A stretch of DNA of 37,431 bases from Bacteroidia bacterium (GCA_026414605.1 JAOAIP010000076.1:1-37431); one strand, 5' to 3'; positions 16,886 to 26,336 are shown, counted from the first letter of the stretch. Numbers and translations are program-made. The notes: generated by a model from the sequence alone, not told the origin.

Positions 16886-17620
16886 CTACCTTTTGACAAT
16901 TAAAATATCTTCTCTGCGATTTGCCATTGGTAAATCAGGATTTTGGGGTAACAAATAGGTTTCGCAACCAAATTTTCGTAACCGCATCATTAAAGAAAAT
17001 ATCACTGTATCATCCATTTTTTGATTAAGGTTTTCGTGAGCCGTAGATCCCTTTATCTTTTTTTGATTCTTTAAAAATGTTTTTCCTTCTTCAGATTGTA
17101 AAAATCTATTTCGTTTATCAAAATTTGGAATATCGCCCACTAACATTCTACCCCCTGGCTTTAATAAATCAACGGCTTCATGAATAAATTGATAGATGTT
17201 GTCATTCGCAAACACGTAAAACAAAACACTATAACATAATATAAAATCAATTTTTCCCCTGTATTTGTTTAGCACTGTATGTTCTAGTGGAAATTTTCCT
17301 GCAATGTATTTAGGGTAATCATCTTTTGGTAAATTATCCAACATTTCTTGTGAATCATTCAATATTAAAATATGCTTTTGTTTTTTACATACATCAATTA
17401 TTTTATGTGTCAATACATCGCATCCGCAACCTATATCTAATACTACTTTTTTTGTTGTAGTATTTATAGGCAATTTCGTAAAAATATCATTTAATATAGC
17501 ATCGTAATATCCTTTTCTATAAGAAGTGGGAAAGCCAATCTTTTCAGGCAAAGACAGATCTTTTTTCTTGGCTAAATTTTTAAAATCTTCAAAATTGAGT
17601 TCTTTTTGTTTTTTACTCAT
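16886..17620 (-). CDS. SAM-dependent methyltransferase in the ftsE-cupin operon
   Basis: The 244-aa protein has a class I Rossmann methyltransferase core: motif I VVLDIGCGCDVLT (59-71), an acidic residue in LNDSQEMLDNLP at the end of strand 2, IDFILCYSVLFYVF (motif IV), and LLKPGGRMLVGDIPN (post-motif). The N-terminal segment (1-45) contains SLPEKIGFPTSYRKGYYDAI, which may contact substrate. Its start overlaps the cupin stop by 4 bases (ATGA), so it is translated with it. The substrate is unknown; sugar O- or N-methylation would suit a neighbour of the FdtA/WxcM type, but this is inference. Confidence 0.85.
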   Translation of the reverse strand: MSKKQKELNFEDFKNLAKKKDLSLPEKIGFPTSYRKGYYDAILNDIFTKLPINTTTKKVVLDIGCGCDVLTHKIIDVCKKQKHILILNDSQEMLDNLPKDDYPKYIAGKFPLEHTVLNKYRGKIDFILCYSVLFYVFANDNIYQFIHEAVDLLKPGGRMLVGDIPNFDKRNRFLQSEEGKTFLKNQKKIKGSTAHENLNQKMDDTVIFSLMMRLRKFGCETYLLPQNPDLPMANRREDILIVKR

Positions 17621-18027
17621 ACATAAACTTGTTTGTAGATATTGTAATCACGAATATAATCGTTTTCATCGTATACCGCACTGGCTAATACTAACTGTAC
17701 GGCTGTATGGGAATATTCCATATAATGCCAGCAATGGGGTGGCAAAAAAATTCCAACATTTGGCTTTTCTAATGTATAAACTGATTTTGAACCATCGGGC
17801 ATTTCAGTATGTACATTAATTTTTCCCGCCACGGCTATTAAAACTTGTTGTGTATGGTAATGTGCGTGATGACCTCTTGTGAGTTCTTCTGGCGTAAAAT
17901 ACGTCCAAAATACACGGCGAATTTCAAATGGCACGTGCTTTTGTGCTTCTGCAACAGAAATATACCCTACAGCACTATTGCCTATTTTAGGAAATTCTAT
18001 AAAATATGGCTCTGCGTATTTTTTCAT
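17617..18027 (-). CDS. FdtA/WxcM-like cupin (nucleotide-sugar 3,4-ketoisomerase family)
   Basis: A 136-aa single-domain cupin. Family hallmarks are RRVFWTYFTPEELTRG (37-52), the histidine cluster RGHHAHYHTQQ (51-61), GIFLPPHCWHYMEYSH, and the C-terminal LASAVYDENDYIRDYNIYK, which is almost diagnostic of this family. Characterised members isomerise dTDP-4-keto-6-deoxyglucose to the 3-keto sugar on the way to amino sugars of surface glycans. The start is placed at ATG 18027, not further upstream, because it then overlaps the ftsE stop by 4 bases (ATGA), matching the coupling at its other end. No dTDP-sugar aminotransferase is nearby, so its substrate is open. Confidence 0.85.
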   Translation of the reverse strand: MKKYAEPYFIEFPKIGNSAVGYISVAEAQKHVPFEIRRVFWTYFTPEELTRGHHAHYHTQQVLIAVAGKINVHTEMPDGSKSVYTLEKPNVGIFLPPHCWHYMEYSHTAVQLVLASAVYDENDYIRDYNIYKQVYV

Positions 18028-18689
18028 ACTTGTGTTATCTTTTGATTTTCGCAAATTAAAGTTTGTCCTTTAATTTTTTGATAAACTAAAATATCGTGCG
18101 TAGCGAGAAGCACTGCTGTTCCTGATTGAGAAAGATCTTTTAAGAGTTGAACAATTTCCAGTGATGTTTGTGGATCTAAATTACCTGTTGGTTCATCTGC
18201 AATGATTAATTCAGGATGATTTAATAAAGCCCTTGCGATGCACACTCTTTGTTGTTCTCCCCCAGATAATTCATACGGCATCTTATTGTATTTATCCTTC
18301 AATCCTACATTTTGTAATACTTCTTGAATGCGCGCATCTATTTTTTGATGATTATCCCAGCCCGTTGCTTTTAAGACAAAAAGCAAGTTATCATACACAT
18401 CTCTATCCGGAAGCAATTGAAAATCTTGAAACACAACTCCAACTTTCCTTCTCAAATAAGGAATATCTCTTTTTTTAATGGTATTCAATGAATATCCACA
18501 AACCAAGGCACTACCGCTTTTTATTGGAATATCAGCATAAATTGTTTTGATAAAACTTGTTTTCCCACTACCACTTTTTCCCAAGAGATAAATAAAATCA
18601 CCTTTTTGTATATGAATGTTTATATCTTTTAATATCAAATGATCGTCGTAATAAATGGATACATTTTCGTATTTTAATACAGTGCTCAT
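18024..18689 (-). CDS. ftsE: Cell-division ABC transporter ATP-binding protein FtsE
   Basis: FtsE pairs with FtsX to control peptidoglycan hydrolases at the divisome. The 221-aa ATPase has Walker A GKSGSGKTS (37-45), the signature LSGGEQQR (141-148), Walker B LIIADEP (161-167) and a switch His in LATHD. The stretch VGVVFQDFQLLPDRDVYDN is characteristic of FtsE rather than of LolD or MacB. The ATG at 18689 is preferred because the promoter element TAACTTTG lies at 18708-18715; a longer reading from 18710 would start inside it. ftsX is not in this window. It heads a three-gene operon with overlapping stops and starts. Confidence 0.9.
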   Translation of the reverse strand: MSTVLKYENVSIYYDDHLILKDINIHIQKGDFIYLLGKSGSGKTSFIKTIYADIPIKSGSALVCGYSLNTIKKRDIPYLRRKVGVVFQDFQLLPDRDVYDNLLFVLKATGWDNHQKIDARIQEVLQNVGLKDKYNKMPYELSGGEQQRVCIARALLNHPELIIADEPTGNLDPQTSLEIVQLLKDLSQSGTAVLLATHDILVYQKIKGQTLICENQKITQV

Positions 18690-18707
18690 TGTAAAAATTT
18701 GAATGGA

Positions 18708-18715
18708 CAAAGTTA
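18708..18715 (-). promoter_or_regulatory. -7 element (TAACTTTG) for the ftsE operon
   Basis: Exact TAnnTTTG match on the minus strand, 18 bases upstream of the ATG at 18689. It is the main reason for choosing that start. The same octamer occurs in the promoter at 267-274. Confidence 0.5.
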
Positions 18716-18843
18716 ATGGAAATATGTTGGAATATGTGAGTCGTTATACAAAAAATTACTAACAATAAAAGGTGGATAAATTTTACTTGAATCAAGCATT
18801 TTATGAAGTTCTACTCCTTAATTTTACCCAAATTTTTTATGGT

Positions 18844-21800
18844 ATGAACATAAAACTAAAATCCTTGATTATAAGCGGACTGATTCTTTTTATTATTCCT
18901 TTTTCATTTGCCCAAAAAACAATTTATTATACAGACAATTCATTACTATTTAAGAAAGCACAAGAATTGTATTCCAAAAAAGATTTCTCTAATGCCTATC
19001 AATTATTTGAAAATTATATTCAATTAAAAAACAAAGATGCTTTATTATCTATTGATGCCGAGTACTTTAAGGCAATGTGTGCCTATTATCTTGAAAACAA
19101 AGACGCTGAAATGCAATTGTTACAATTTGTCAATCATTATCCTGAAAACACAAGAGTTAATGATGCTTTATTTCATTTAGCCAATCTCTATTACAAAAAG
19201 AAAAAATACGATGATGTATTAAATATCTATCAAAAAATAGAAATAGATAATTTATCCAAAACACAACAAGCAGAATATCATTTCAAAAAAGGTTATAGTT
19301 TGTTAGAAAAAGGAAAACTCAATGAAGCGTCCGCAGAATTTTATGAAATCAAAGATACTGATAATCCTTACTACGAACAAGCCACCTATTATTATGCTCA
19401 CATTGCTTATCAACAAAAAAAATATGAAACAGCATTACAAAACTTTTTGAAACTTGAAAATTCTTCCACTTATAAAATCATTGTGCCCTATTATATCACG
19501 CATATTTATTTTATTCAAAATAAATATCAAGATGTTGTGAATATCACTCAAAAACTCATTCAGGACTCTTTATTTTATCAAAAGTTGCCCGAAATCCAAA
19601 GAATGCTTGGTGAATCATTTTTTCATTTAAAGCACTATGACAAATGTTCTGAAGCCCTTGAAAAAGCCAATCAATTAAGTGGTTTAGACAATCAAGGAAA
19701 TTACTTATTAGGATATGCTTATTATCAAAGTAAAAATTATGAAAATGCTGCCAAGTATTTTGAGAAAGCCGTTGGCAAAAACGATTCTATTGCTCAAAGT
19801 GCGTGGTATCATTTAGCCGATTGCTATTTGAAATTAAATCAAAAAGAAAAAGCCAAAAATGCCTTTTATGGTGCGGCTCAATTAAATGCCATTCCTTCTA
19901 TTAAAGAAGATGCTTTGTTTAATTTTGCAAAACTATCTTACGAATTAGAATACAGCCCATTTAACGAAACTATTAAAGCATTTACAGATTATATTACTTT
20001 ATATCCTAAATCACCAAGAAAAGACGAAGCCCTGAAATATCTTATTAACGCTTATGCTACTACCAAAAATTACGAGAAAGCATTGCAAAGCATTGAAGAA
20101 CTTTCAGTAAAAACACCACAAATAGAACAAATTCACCAACGATTATTATACAATTTAGCCGTCAAATACTTTAACGATAAAAATTATCCTTTAGCAGAAA
20201 TGTATTTTAATAAAACGATTAAAATAGCCAATGAATCTGTATTTACAACATTAGCCCATTATTGGCTTGGTGAAATTGCTTATCAAAACAAGGACTATAG
20301 TAATGCTATTAATCATTGGAAAAAATTTCAACTGCTTCCATTTGCTGCCGCAATGAAAGAATATGAAATCAGTAATTACAACATTGGCTATGCTTATTTA
20401 AAAAGACAAAATGAAGAGGATATCAAAGAAGCCGCTGTTTCTTTTGGAAAATTTGCATCTGGTAATTCTACGGATTATCTCAAAAAAGCCGATGCCGCAA
20501 TAAGAGCAGGTGATTGCTTTTTTATGCAAAACAACTATCCAATGGCAATAGAATACTACAATAAAGCCATTCAATTGAACAAACTGGATGTTGATTATGC
20601 TTTGTATCAAAAAGCATTGTGTTTAGGACTATTGAAAAAACTGGATGAAAAAATTAATACACTCAAACAAATTGTTCAAGATTATCCAAAATCAGAATAT
20701 AAATCATTAGCCCTTCTTGAAATTGCAGATACCTACAATAATGACATTAAAAACAACGAATTGGCTACACAATATTATCAACAATTCTTAAATGAATATC
20801 CAAATAGCCCTTCATTTGCAAAAGCAATGGTTTCGCTGGGCTTAATTTACTATGCAAAAAAAGACGACGACAAAGCATTTCAATATTTTGATAAAGTGGT
20901 CAAATTAAATCCCAAAGGCGAAGAAGCACAAGAAGTATTACCTATTATCAAAAAAATTTTTGAAAGCAAAGGTCAAATATCAGAGATGGAAAGATATTTT
21001 GAAGCCATTGGAAATCCTTTGTCTGTCAATCAAGTAGAGAATTCATTGTACGAATCAGCCAAAGATTATTTTTACAATCAAAAAAATTGTGATAAAGCAA
21101 AAAGTTTATTTGAAGAATATCTCCAAAAATTTCCTGATGGAAAACACAACATTGAAGCCCATTATTGTATTGGGGAATGCTTATATAACACTAATGATTC
21201 TACTCAAATTCAAAAAGCCATTGAACATTATCAAGTAGTCATTAACTATCCCAATAGATTTATATTTACAGAAGATGCCTTAGGAAAAACAGCATATTAT
21301 TATTACAAAACCAAACACTATTCAGAAGCACTGCCACTTTTATTGAAATATGCTGAAATTACCGAAGAACCAAAAAATAGTTTTCAAGCCAAATGGATGG
21401 CTCTTAAATCGGCTTATCAAATCAAAGATTATTCTAAATCTTATGAACTTAGCAATTTTATCATTAGCAATGAAAACAAAGCCAACGAATCACAACTAAA
21501 AGAAGCAAAATACATAAGGGCGGTATCATTGTATGAATTACAACAATACAACGAAGCATTAAGAGAATTTATGCCCCTACCCAAATTACTTAAAAACTCT
21601 AATGGTGCCACTGCCTATTTATACATTGCAAAAATTTATTTGGCACAAGGCAATTATAAAAAATGCGAAGATGCCATCAATGAATTATTATCCTATCAAT
21701 ATACCAATGATGAAATCAATGCAGAAGGTATGCTAATTTTAGCAGATGCTTATGTTCAACAAAAGGACTATGCGAATGCAAAAGTGCTTGTAGAAACCAT

Positions 21801-21963
21801 ACTAAATGCTAAATTAAATAACCCCGAAATCATTCAACGTGCACAAGAAAAACTTAATGAAATAAATCGTGCTTTGAACGAAAATGAAAACAAACAAAGC
21901 AATCCTGATTTATTTGATAGAATGTTTGAAGAATATCAACAATCAAAGAATACAGGAAATTAG
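18844..21963 (+). CDS. Large periplasmic tetratricopeptide repeat protein
   Basis: A 1039-aa protein with a signal peptide (residues 1-23, ending FSFAQ) followed by TPR-type helical pairs over nearly the whole length, more than twenty by eye. Clear examples are ALFHLANLYYKKKKYDDVLN, NYLLGYAYYQSKNYENAAKY and AMVSLGLIYYAKKDDDKAFQ. The last 30 residues are polar and coiled-coil-like. The ATG at 18844 is chosen because it starts the signal peptide; the frame stays open upstream to a GTG at 18772. It is followed 190 bases later by a predicted outer-membrane barrel, and such TPR/barrel neighbours suggest an envelope assembly or secretion role. That is inference; no partner is identifiable. Confidence 0.85.
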   Translation: MNIKLKSLIISGLILFIIPFSFAQKTIYYTDNSLLFKKAQELYSKKDFSNAYQLFENYIQLKNKDALLSIDAEYFKAMCAYYLENKDAEMQLLQFVNHYPENTRVNDALFHLANLYYKKKKYDDVLNIYQKIEIDNLSKTQQAEYHFKKGYSLLEKGKLNEASAEFYEIKDTDNPYYEQATYYYAHIAYQQKKYETALQNFLKLENSSTYKIIVPYYITHIYFIQNKYQDVVNITQKLIQDSLFYQKLPEIQRMLGESFFHLKHYDKCSEALEKANQLSGLDNQGNYLLGYAYYQSKNYENAAKYFEKAVGKNDSIAQSAWYHLADCYLKLNQKEKAKNAFYGAAQLNAIPSIKEDALFNFAKLSYELEYSPFNETIKAFTDYITLYPKSPRKDEALKYLINAYATTKNYEKALQSIEELSVKTPQIEQIHQRLLYNLAVKYFNDKNYPLAEMYFNKTIKIANESVFTTLAHYWLGEIAYQNKDYSNAINHWKKFQLLPFAAAMKEYEISNYNIGYAYLKRQNEEDIKEAAVSFGKFASGNSTDYLKKADAAIRAGDCFFMQNNYPMAIEYYNKAIQLNKLDVDYALYQKALCLGLLKKLDEKINTLKQIVQDYPKSEYKSLALLEIADTYNNDIKNNELATQYYQQFLNEYPNSPSFAKAMVSLGLIYYAKKDDDKAFQYFDKVVKLNPKGEEAQEVLPIIKKIFESKGQISEMERYFEAIGNPLSVNQVENSLYESAKDYFYNQKNCDKAKSLFEEYLQKFPDGKHNIEAHYCIGECLYNTNDSTQIQKAIEHYQVVINYPNRFIFTEDALGKTAYYYYKTKHYSEALPLLLKYAEITEEPKNSFQAKWMALKSAYQIKDYSKSYELSNFIISNENKANESQLKEAKYIRAVSLYELQQYNEALREFMPLPKLLKNSNGATAYLYIAKIYLAQGNYKKCEDAINELLSYQYTNDEINAEGMLILADAYVQQKDYANAKVLVETILNAKLNNPEIIQRAQEKLNEINRALNENENKQSNPDLFDRMFEEYQQSKNTGN

Positions 21964-22047
21964 GCAAATACCTCACCCCCTTTTAATTTCTCCTCTTTAC
22001 GTCAAGTCAGAGAGATGGAACAATGAAATAAAACAATTATCGTATCA

Positions 22048-22067
22048 CCCTTCTCTTTTGAAAAAGG
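22048..22067 (+). repeat. 20-mer shared with 16721-16740
   Basis: Identical copy of CCCTTCTCTTTTGAAAAAGG in the gap between the TPR and barrel genes. The hairpin fragment at 22085-22109 follows in the opposite orientation to its relatives. Confidence 0.7.
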
Positions 22068-22084
22068 GAATAGGATGAATTAAA

Positions 22085-22109
22085 TAAGCCCCGAAAGGGC
22101 GAAATACTT
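22085..22109 (-). repeat. Fragment of the hairpin-rich dispersed repeat, inverted
   Basis: Read on the minus strand it gives AAGTATTTCGCCC and then TTTCGGGGCTTA. This matches the end of the copy at 16636-16664 with one change in the stem (GCCCC becomes GCCCT). Confidence 0.65.
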
Positions 22110-22153
22110 AAAATTGACAAGCATAATTGAAAAATAATAACAAACCAACAACT

Positions 22154-23809
22154 ATGAAAAAAATAATTTTGATACTTTGTTTATTGCATAGCACATTCAA
22201 ATACTACAAGGCACAAGTTCAGGATATTAGTTTTAATGTGCAATCCCATTTTCAACCTGTTATCAAAGCCGCAGAAAAATTATCAGACAATCCTGAAGTG
22301 GCAGATACAATAAAAAAAATACAACATTTTGATTACAGCATTAATTCCTTTCCCATCTACAAAAAATATCAAGTAGAACCATTGAGTTATGCCAAACACA
22401 AAGAAAAACAAATATGGACAGGCACACAATCTTTTATTAAAGGGGGATATGGATTTATGTATAACACCCCGATATTAGAACTCTATTATGGAAATAAAAA
22501 CGACAAGGACTTGCGATATGGTATTTACTACAACTTATTCGCCTCTAATAAACAATTACAAAATGTGGGCTACAGCGGATTTACAGACCATATTGCTAAT
22601 GCATTTGCAGAAAAATACATTGCCAAACATTCATTAAAATTCAATCTTGATTATTCTAACAACAAACTTTACAATTATGGCTTTGATACCTCTAAAACAA
22701 AATTTTCTGACAAGGACTTATACAGACAGCAATATTACTATTGGTCACCTTCTATCACAATAAAAAGTAATTATACCGACTCATCAAAGATACATCACGA
22801 TATAGTAGTATCTTATTATAATTTGCAAAACTATCAAGATGCCCGAGAAAACAACATTAAATTAAACACTACATTAAACAAACGAATTCAGCAAGAAAAT
22901 TTTTTCCTAAATCTTTCTTACGACTATTACAATCACAAACTTCATAAAGATACACTGAACAACCACCTATTTACCTTAATGCCCTATTTTATTGCAAAAA
23001 ATGCAGATGCAGAAATTCGTGTTGGTATTAAAACAACTTTAGATGCATTTCATACAAGCAAATTTTATTTTTACCCTATATTTTTTGGAAACTATAATCT
23101 TTATCGTCATATCATTGAAGTATTTGCAGGCGTTGATGGACAATTACAAAAAAATAGTATTTATTCACTATCTCGTGAAAACCCTTTTATCAACACACAA
23201 TTTTATACAAACAATAATTCTATTCACCTCACTAACTCTAATCAATCTATTCATATCTATGCAGGATTCAAAGGAAGATTAAGTTCTAAAACGGACTATA
23301 TTGTACAAGGTAGTTATGAACGTTGGGATAGTTTGTATTTCTTTAATATCTATTATCACCCTGTTGCAATGATAGACAATCAATACATTGTTGAATATGA
23401 TAACACTACACTTTATACCTTAAATGCCCAATTACGATACGATGCTTCTTCACAACTCAAACTCTTTGCATCAGGATACTATTATTATTATCAACTTAAA
23501 AACTTTGAAAAACCTTGGCAAAAACCTTTATACAAAGCCCAATTGGCGGCTCACTATCAACTTAATGAATTATTTTCTTTCAAAACAGATATGTTTTTAA
23601 TTAGCGAAAGATGGGCAAAAAGCAGAACAGGAAACGAATTGATGAAGTCCATTGTAGATATTAACTTTACTGCTGAATATCAAAGAACCAAAAAACTTTC
23701 TGTATTCTTGACGTTGAATAATATCGCTAATTTACGCTACTATCAATGGTATCACTATCCTTCGCAAAGATTTAATTTGATATTAGGATTCACTTATATT
23801 CCGTTTTAA
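22154..23809 (+). CDS. Predicted outer-membrane beta-barrel protein
   Basis: The 551-aa protein has a signal peptide (about 1-21, MKKIILILCLLHSTFKYYKA). Then follow many short alternating strands rich in Tyr, Asn and aromatic residues, such as YGIYYNLFASNKQ, HDIVVSYYNLQNY and FFLNLSYDYYNHK. The protein ends in GFTYIPF, a terminal Phe as expected of outer-membrane barrels. I see no TonB box or plug domain, although the C-terminal half resembles TonB-dependent receptor barrels. The ATG at 22154 is preferred over the TTG at 22127 because it starts the signal peptide. It follows the 1039-aa TPR gene and precedes a sugar permease; a transport or assembly role is a guess. Confidence 0.8.
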   Translation: MKKIILILCLLHSTFKYYKAQVQDISFNVQSHFQPVIKAAEKLSDNPEVADTIKKIQHFDYSINSFPIYKKYQVEPLSYAKHKEKQIWTGTQSFIKGGYGFMYNTPILELYYGNKNDKDLRYGIYYNLFASNKQLQNVGYSGFTDHIANAFAEKYIAKHSLKFNLDYSNNKLYNYGFDTSKTKFSDKDLYRQQYYYWSPSITIKSNYTDSSKIHHDIVVSYYNLQNYQDARENNIKLNTTLNKRIQQENFFLNLSYDYYNHKLHKDTLNNHLFTLMPYFIAKNADAEIRVGIKTTLDAFHTSKFYFYPIFFGNYNLYRHIIEVFAGVDGQLQKNSIYSLSRENPFINTQFYTNNNSIHLTNSNQSIHIYAGFKGRLSSKTDYIVQGSYERWDSLYFFNIYYHPVAMIDNQYIVEYDNTTLYTLNAQLRYDASSQLKLFASGYYYYYQLKNFEKPWQKPLYKAQLAAHYQLNELFSFKTDMFLISERWAKSRTGNELMKSIVDINFTAEYQRTKKLSVFLTLNNIANLRYYQWYHYPSQRFNLILGFTYIPF

Positions 23810-23836
23810 TTCAACCTTCACTCACTTTTATTACTT

Positions 23837-25234
23837 ATGAAAAAAACAACACCTGTATTTTACAACATTGTTGGATTGTTTTTCTTTTGGGGATTTGTAG
23901 CCGCCAGCAATGATGTGCTTATTCCAATTTTTAAAGACCATTTGAAAATAGAACAATGGCAATCACAAATGATTTCTTTTGTGTTTTATGTAGCATATAC
24001 CATTGGAAGTATTATTTATCTTTTAATGAGTTATTATTTACAAAATGATTTACTTCAAAAAATTGGTTATGCCAAAGGATTAAGTTATGGTTTATTGATT
24101 TCTTTTGTAGGCACATTGTTTTTTATTCCTGCTGCACAAAATAGTTCTTTCTTATTTCTCATCATTGGATTATTTATTATTGGATTAGGTTTTTCATTAC
24201 AACAAACAGCCGCTAATCCTTTAGTTATCGCAGCAGGTGATGAAAATTATGGATCACAAAGATTGAGTTTGGCTGGTGGTATAAACAATATCGGCACCAC
24301 TATCGGTCCATTGATTGTATCGTATGCAGTATTCAAAAACACTAAAGAAATTAGCCAACTCAATGATTTAATGTATCCTTATTTGATTTTAGGCATATTG
24401 TTTTTGATAGTGGCTATAAAATTTTATCGTCTTAAAGAAACTTCCATCAACACACATACAGAAAATGCATTGAATGTAAAACAATTGAGTGAAATAAAAT
24501 CACTCATTAAAGTTCCACAGGTATGGATGGGAATGTTAGCCATCTTTGTGTATGTTGGTGTAGAAGTATCTACAGCCGCTAATCTTGCAGAGTTTGCCAA
24601 ACAAAAAGCATCTCTATCTACCAGTGCCATTGCCCCTTATGTGTCATTATACTGGGCATCCTTGATGATTGGTAGATGGGCATCTGCTTCTGATATTTTT
24701 GCGGACTCACCCATCAAAAAAATGATATTAAAAATTTTATTTCCATTTGCAGCATTTATCTTTTTCTTAATTATCTTGTCTATTCATCAAAAGTCAATAC
24801 CAAATGTAGAATGGATGATGGCTTATATTATTTTGTTATTGATACTGGATTATTTATCGCAAGGGAATGCAGCAAAACAATTAGTATTGTACGCCATTGC
24901 AGGAATTGTTTTAATTACACTTGGTATTCTTTCAAAGAATGAATTTTCTGTATTTAACATCATTGCTGTTGGTTTATTTTGTTCCACATTGTGGCCTTGT
25001 ATATTTGAAATTGCCTTAAAAGGAATGGGCAACAAAGCAGGTATTGTATCCAGTTTGCTAATAATGATGATAATGGGCGGCGGATGGATAAGTTTGCTTC
25101 AAGGTTATGTATCCAAAATTGTTGGAATAGAAATAAGTTACAGCATAGGTATTTTATGTTTTGCTTATTTGTTATATTATGGATGGAAATCTTATAGAGT
25201 AGAGAATATCAAAGATTCAAAAATTACTAACTAA
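23837..25234 (+). CDS. Sugar MFS transporter of the FucP/GluP type
   Basis: A 465-aa inner-membrane permease with about twelve hydrophobic segments. The N-terminal FWGFVAASNDVLIPIFKDHL is the FucP/GluP family signature, and FSLQQTAANPLVIAAG (about 126-141) is its second hallmark. These proteins import fucose, glucose, galactose or mannose with protons. A long hydrophilic loop lies near residues 195-230. The gene is 27 bases after the barrel gene and 5 bases before the sulfotransferase, so the three probably share a transcript. The particular sugar cannot be told. Confidence 0.9.
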   Translation: MKKTTPVFYNIVGLFFFWGFVAASNDVLIPIFKDHLKIEQWQSQMISFVFYVAYTIGSIIYLLMSYYLQNDLLQKIGYAKGLSYGLLISFVGTLFFIPAAQNSSFLFLIIGLFIIGLGFSLQQTAANPLVIAAGDENYGSQRLSLAGGINNIGTTIGPLIVSYAVFKNTKEISQLNDLMYPYLILGILFLIVAIKFYRLKETSINTHTENALNVKQLSEIKSLIKVPQVWMGMLAIFVYVGVEVSTAANLAEFAKQKASLSTSAIAPYVSLYWASLMIGRWASASDIFADSPIKKMILKILFPFAAFIFFLIILSIHQKSIPNVEWMMAYIILLLILDYLSQGNAAKQLVLYAIAGIVLITLGILSKNEFSVFNIIAVGLFCSTLWPCIFEIALKGMGNKAGIVSSLLIMMIMGGGWISLLQGYVSKIVGIEISYSIGILCFAYLLYYGWKSYRVENIKDSKITN

Positions 25235-25239
25235 AAATA

Positions 25240-26304
25240 ATGTCTCTCAATATACAGCAAATACAAGCATTGCCCATTCATTTAATTTTATGCACAGAAA
25301 GAACAGGAAGTAGTTTATTAAATGCTATATTAAATCAATCGCCAGAGATATTAGCCACCTCCGAAGAATTATTTGCTCTTTATTTATATCCTAAATATCA
25401 TCACAAATCACAATACACAGAAAAAGAAATTGATACACTCGTAAATGACTTTGTGTATTTATCAGAAAAGAACTTAAAAATGTTTTTTAGTGATATTACT
25501 GTATTCAAGTCCAATTTACTAAAACATAAAGATCATTTGCCTTATCCCTTGTTGATTCGTCTTATTTACTGGCATTTCTTTGACTTAAAGGATAAATCAC
25601 AATTAAAAGTGATTGTAGACAAACAAATTAAATTTTTATATTACATCAAAGATGTTTTGAAAATTTTTCCGGATTCAAAATATATTATTCTAACTCGTGA
25701 TGTGCGAGATAATGTGCTTATTAGAAAGAAAAGAAATTTACACATCACATCCGATGTTGTGTATTTAGCGGGCATTTGGAACGATACTTACAAAAATGTA
25801 GAGTATCTTTTTCAGCATTTACCAAAAGAAAAAATTTTAGTAGTGCATTATGAAGATTTAATAACTAATACTTCAAATGTAATTCAAAAGATATGTGCGT
25901 TTTTAAACGTTCGTTATTTCCCAGAAATGATCCATTTTCAAGAGACATATAAAAAGTTCATTGAATTAAAACGACCTATTGTAGGCGAAGCATATTATCA
26001 ACGAATGTTGGACTTTCACAGTGGTTTATTAAACCCTATTTCAACTGAAAAAATTGGACTTTGGAAAAAAGAATTAAATACATTGCAACTTCAAAAAATA
26101 GCCACTATTTGTGGCAAAACAGCATCTTATCTCAATTATGACTTATACGAACAAGGAACAGCCCCATTAAGTTTATCCGATCATTGGCAATTATTAAAAG
26201 CCAAAATAAGCCGTTATTGGTTCTTAAAACTCTATTTAAAAATCCCAACCAATATAAAAATACTCATCAAAAAACTGCGTAGACACAGGGATGTAGAGGC
26301 GTGA
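25240..26304 (+). CDS. PAPS-dependent sulfotransferase family protein
   Basis: The 354-aa protein shows the 5'-phosphosulfate-binding loop LILCTERTGSSLLNAIL (15-31) and the 3'-phosphate-binding region YIILTRDVRDNVL (148-160) with Arg153 and Arg156. A further VVHYEDL around residue 206 is common in these enzymes. It resembles the bacterial glycan or carbohydrate sulfotransferase group. Immediately upstream (5 bases) is a sugar permease. Sulfate-activation genes (cysD/cysN/cysC) are not in the window. The acceptor is unknown. The C-terminal 40 residues are basic and could contact a membrane or anionic glycan. Confidence 0.85.
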   Translation: MSLNIQQIQALPIHLILCTERTGSSLLNAILNQSPEILATSEELFALYLYPKYHHKSQYTEKEIDTLVNDFVYLSEKNLKMFFSDITVFKSNLLKHKDHLPYPLLIRLIYWHFFDLKDKSQLKVIVDKQIKFLYYIKDVLKIFPDSKYIILTRDVRDNVLIRKKRNLHITSDVVYLAGIWNDTYKNVEYLFQHLPKEKILVVHYEDLITNTSNVIQKICAFLNVRYFPEMIHFQETYKKFIELKRPIVGEAYYQRMLDFHSGLLNPISTEKIGLWKKELNTLQLQKIATICGKTASYLNYDLYEQGTAPLSLSDHWQLLKAKISRYWFLKLYLKIPTNIKILIKKLRRHRDVEA

Positions 26305-26336
26305 TTTAATTACTACTAAAACACATTAAATAAATT

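Noticed and set aside
21884-22078. 64-codon frame overlapping the end of the TPR gene
   Set aside because: Out of frame with the TPR gene and runs into the shared 20-mer repeat. No coding signal.
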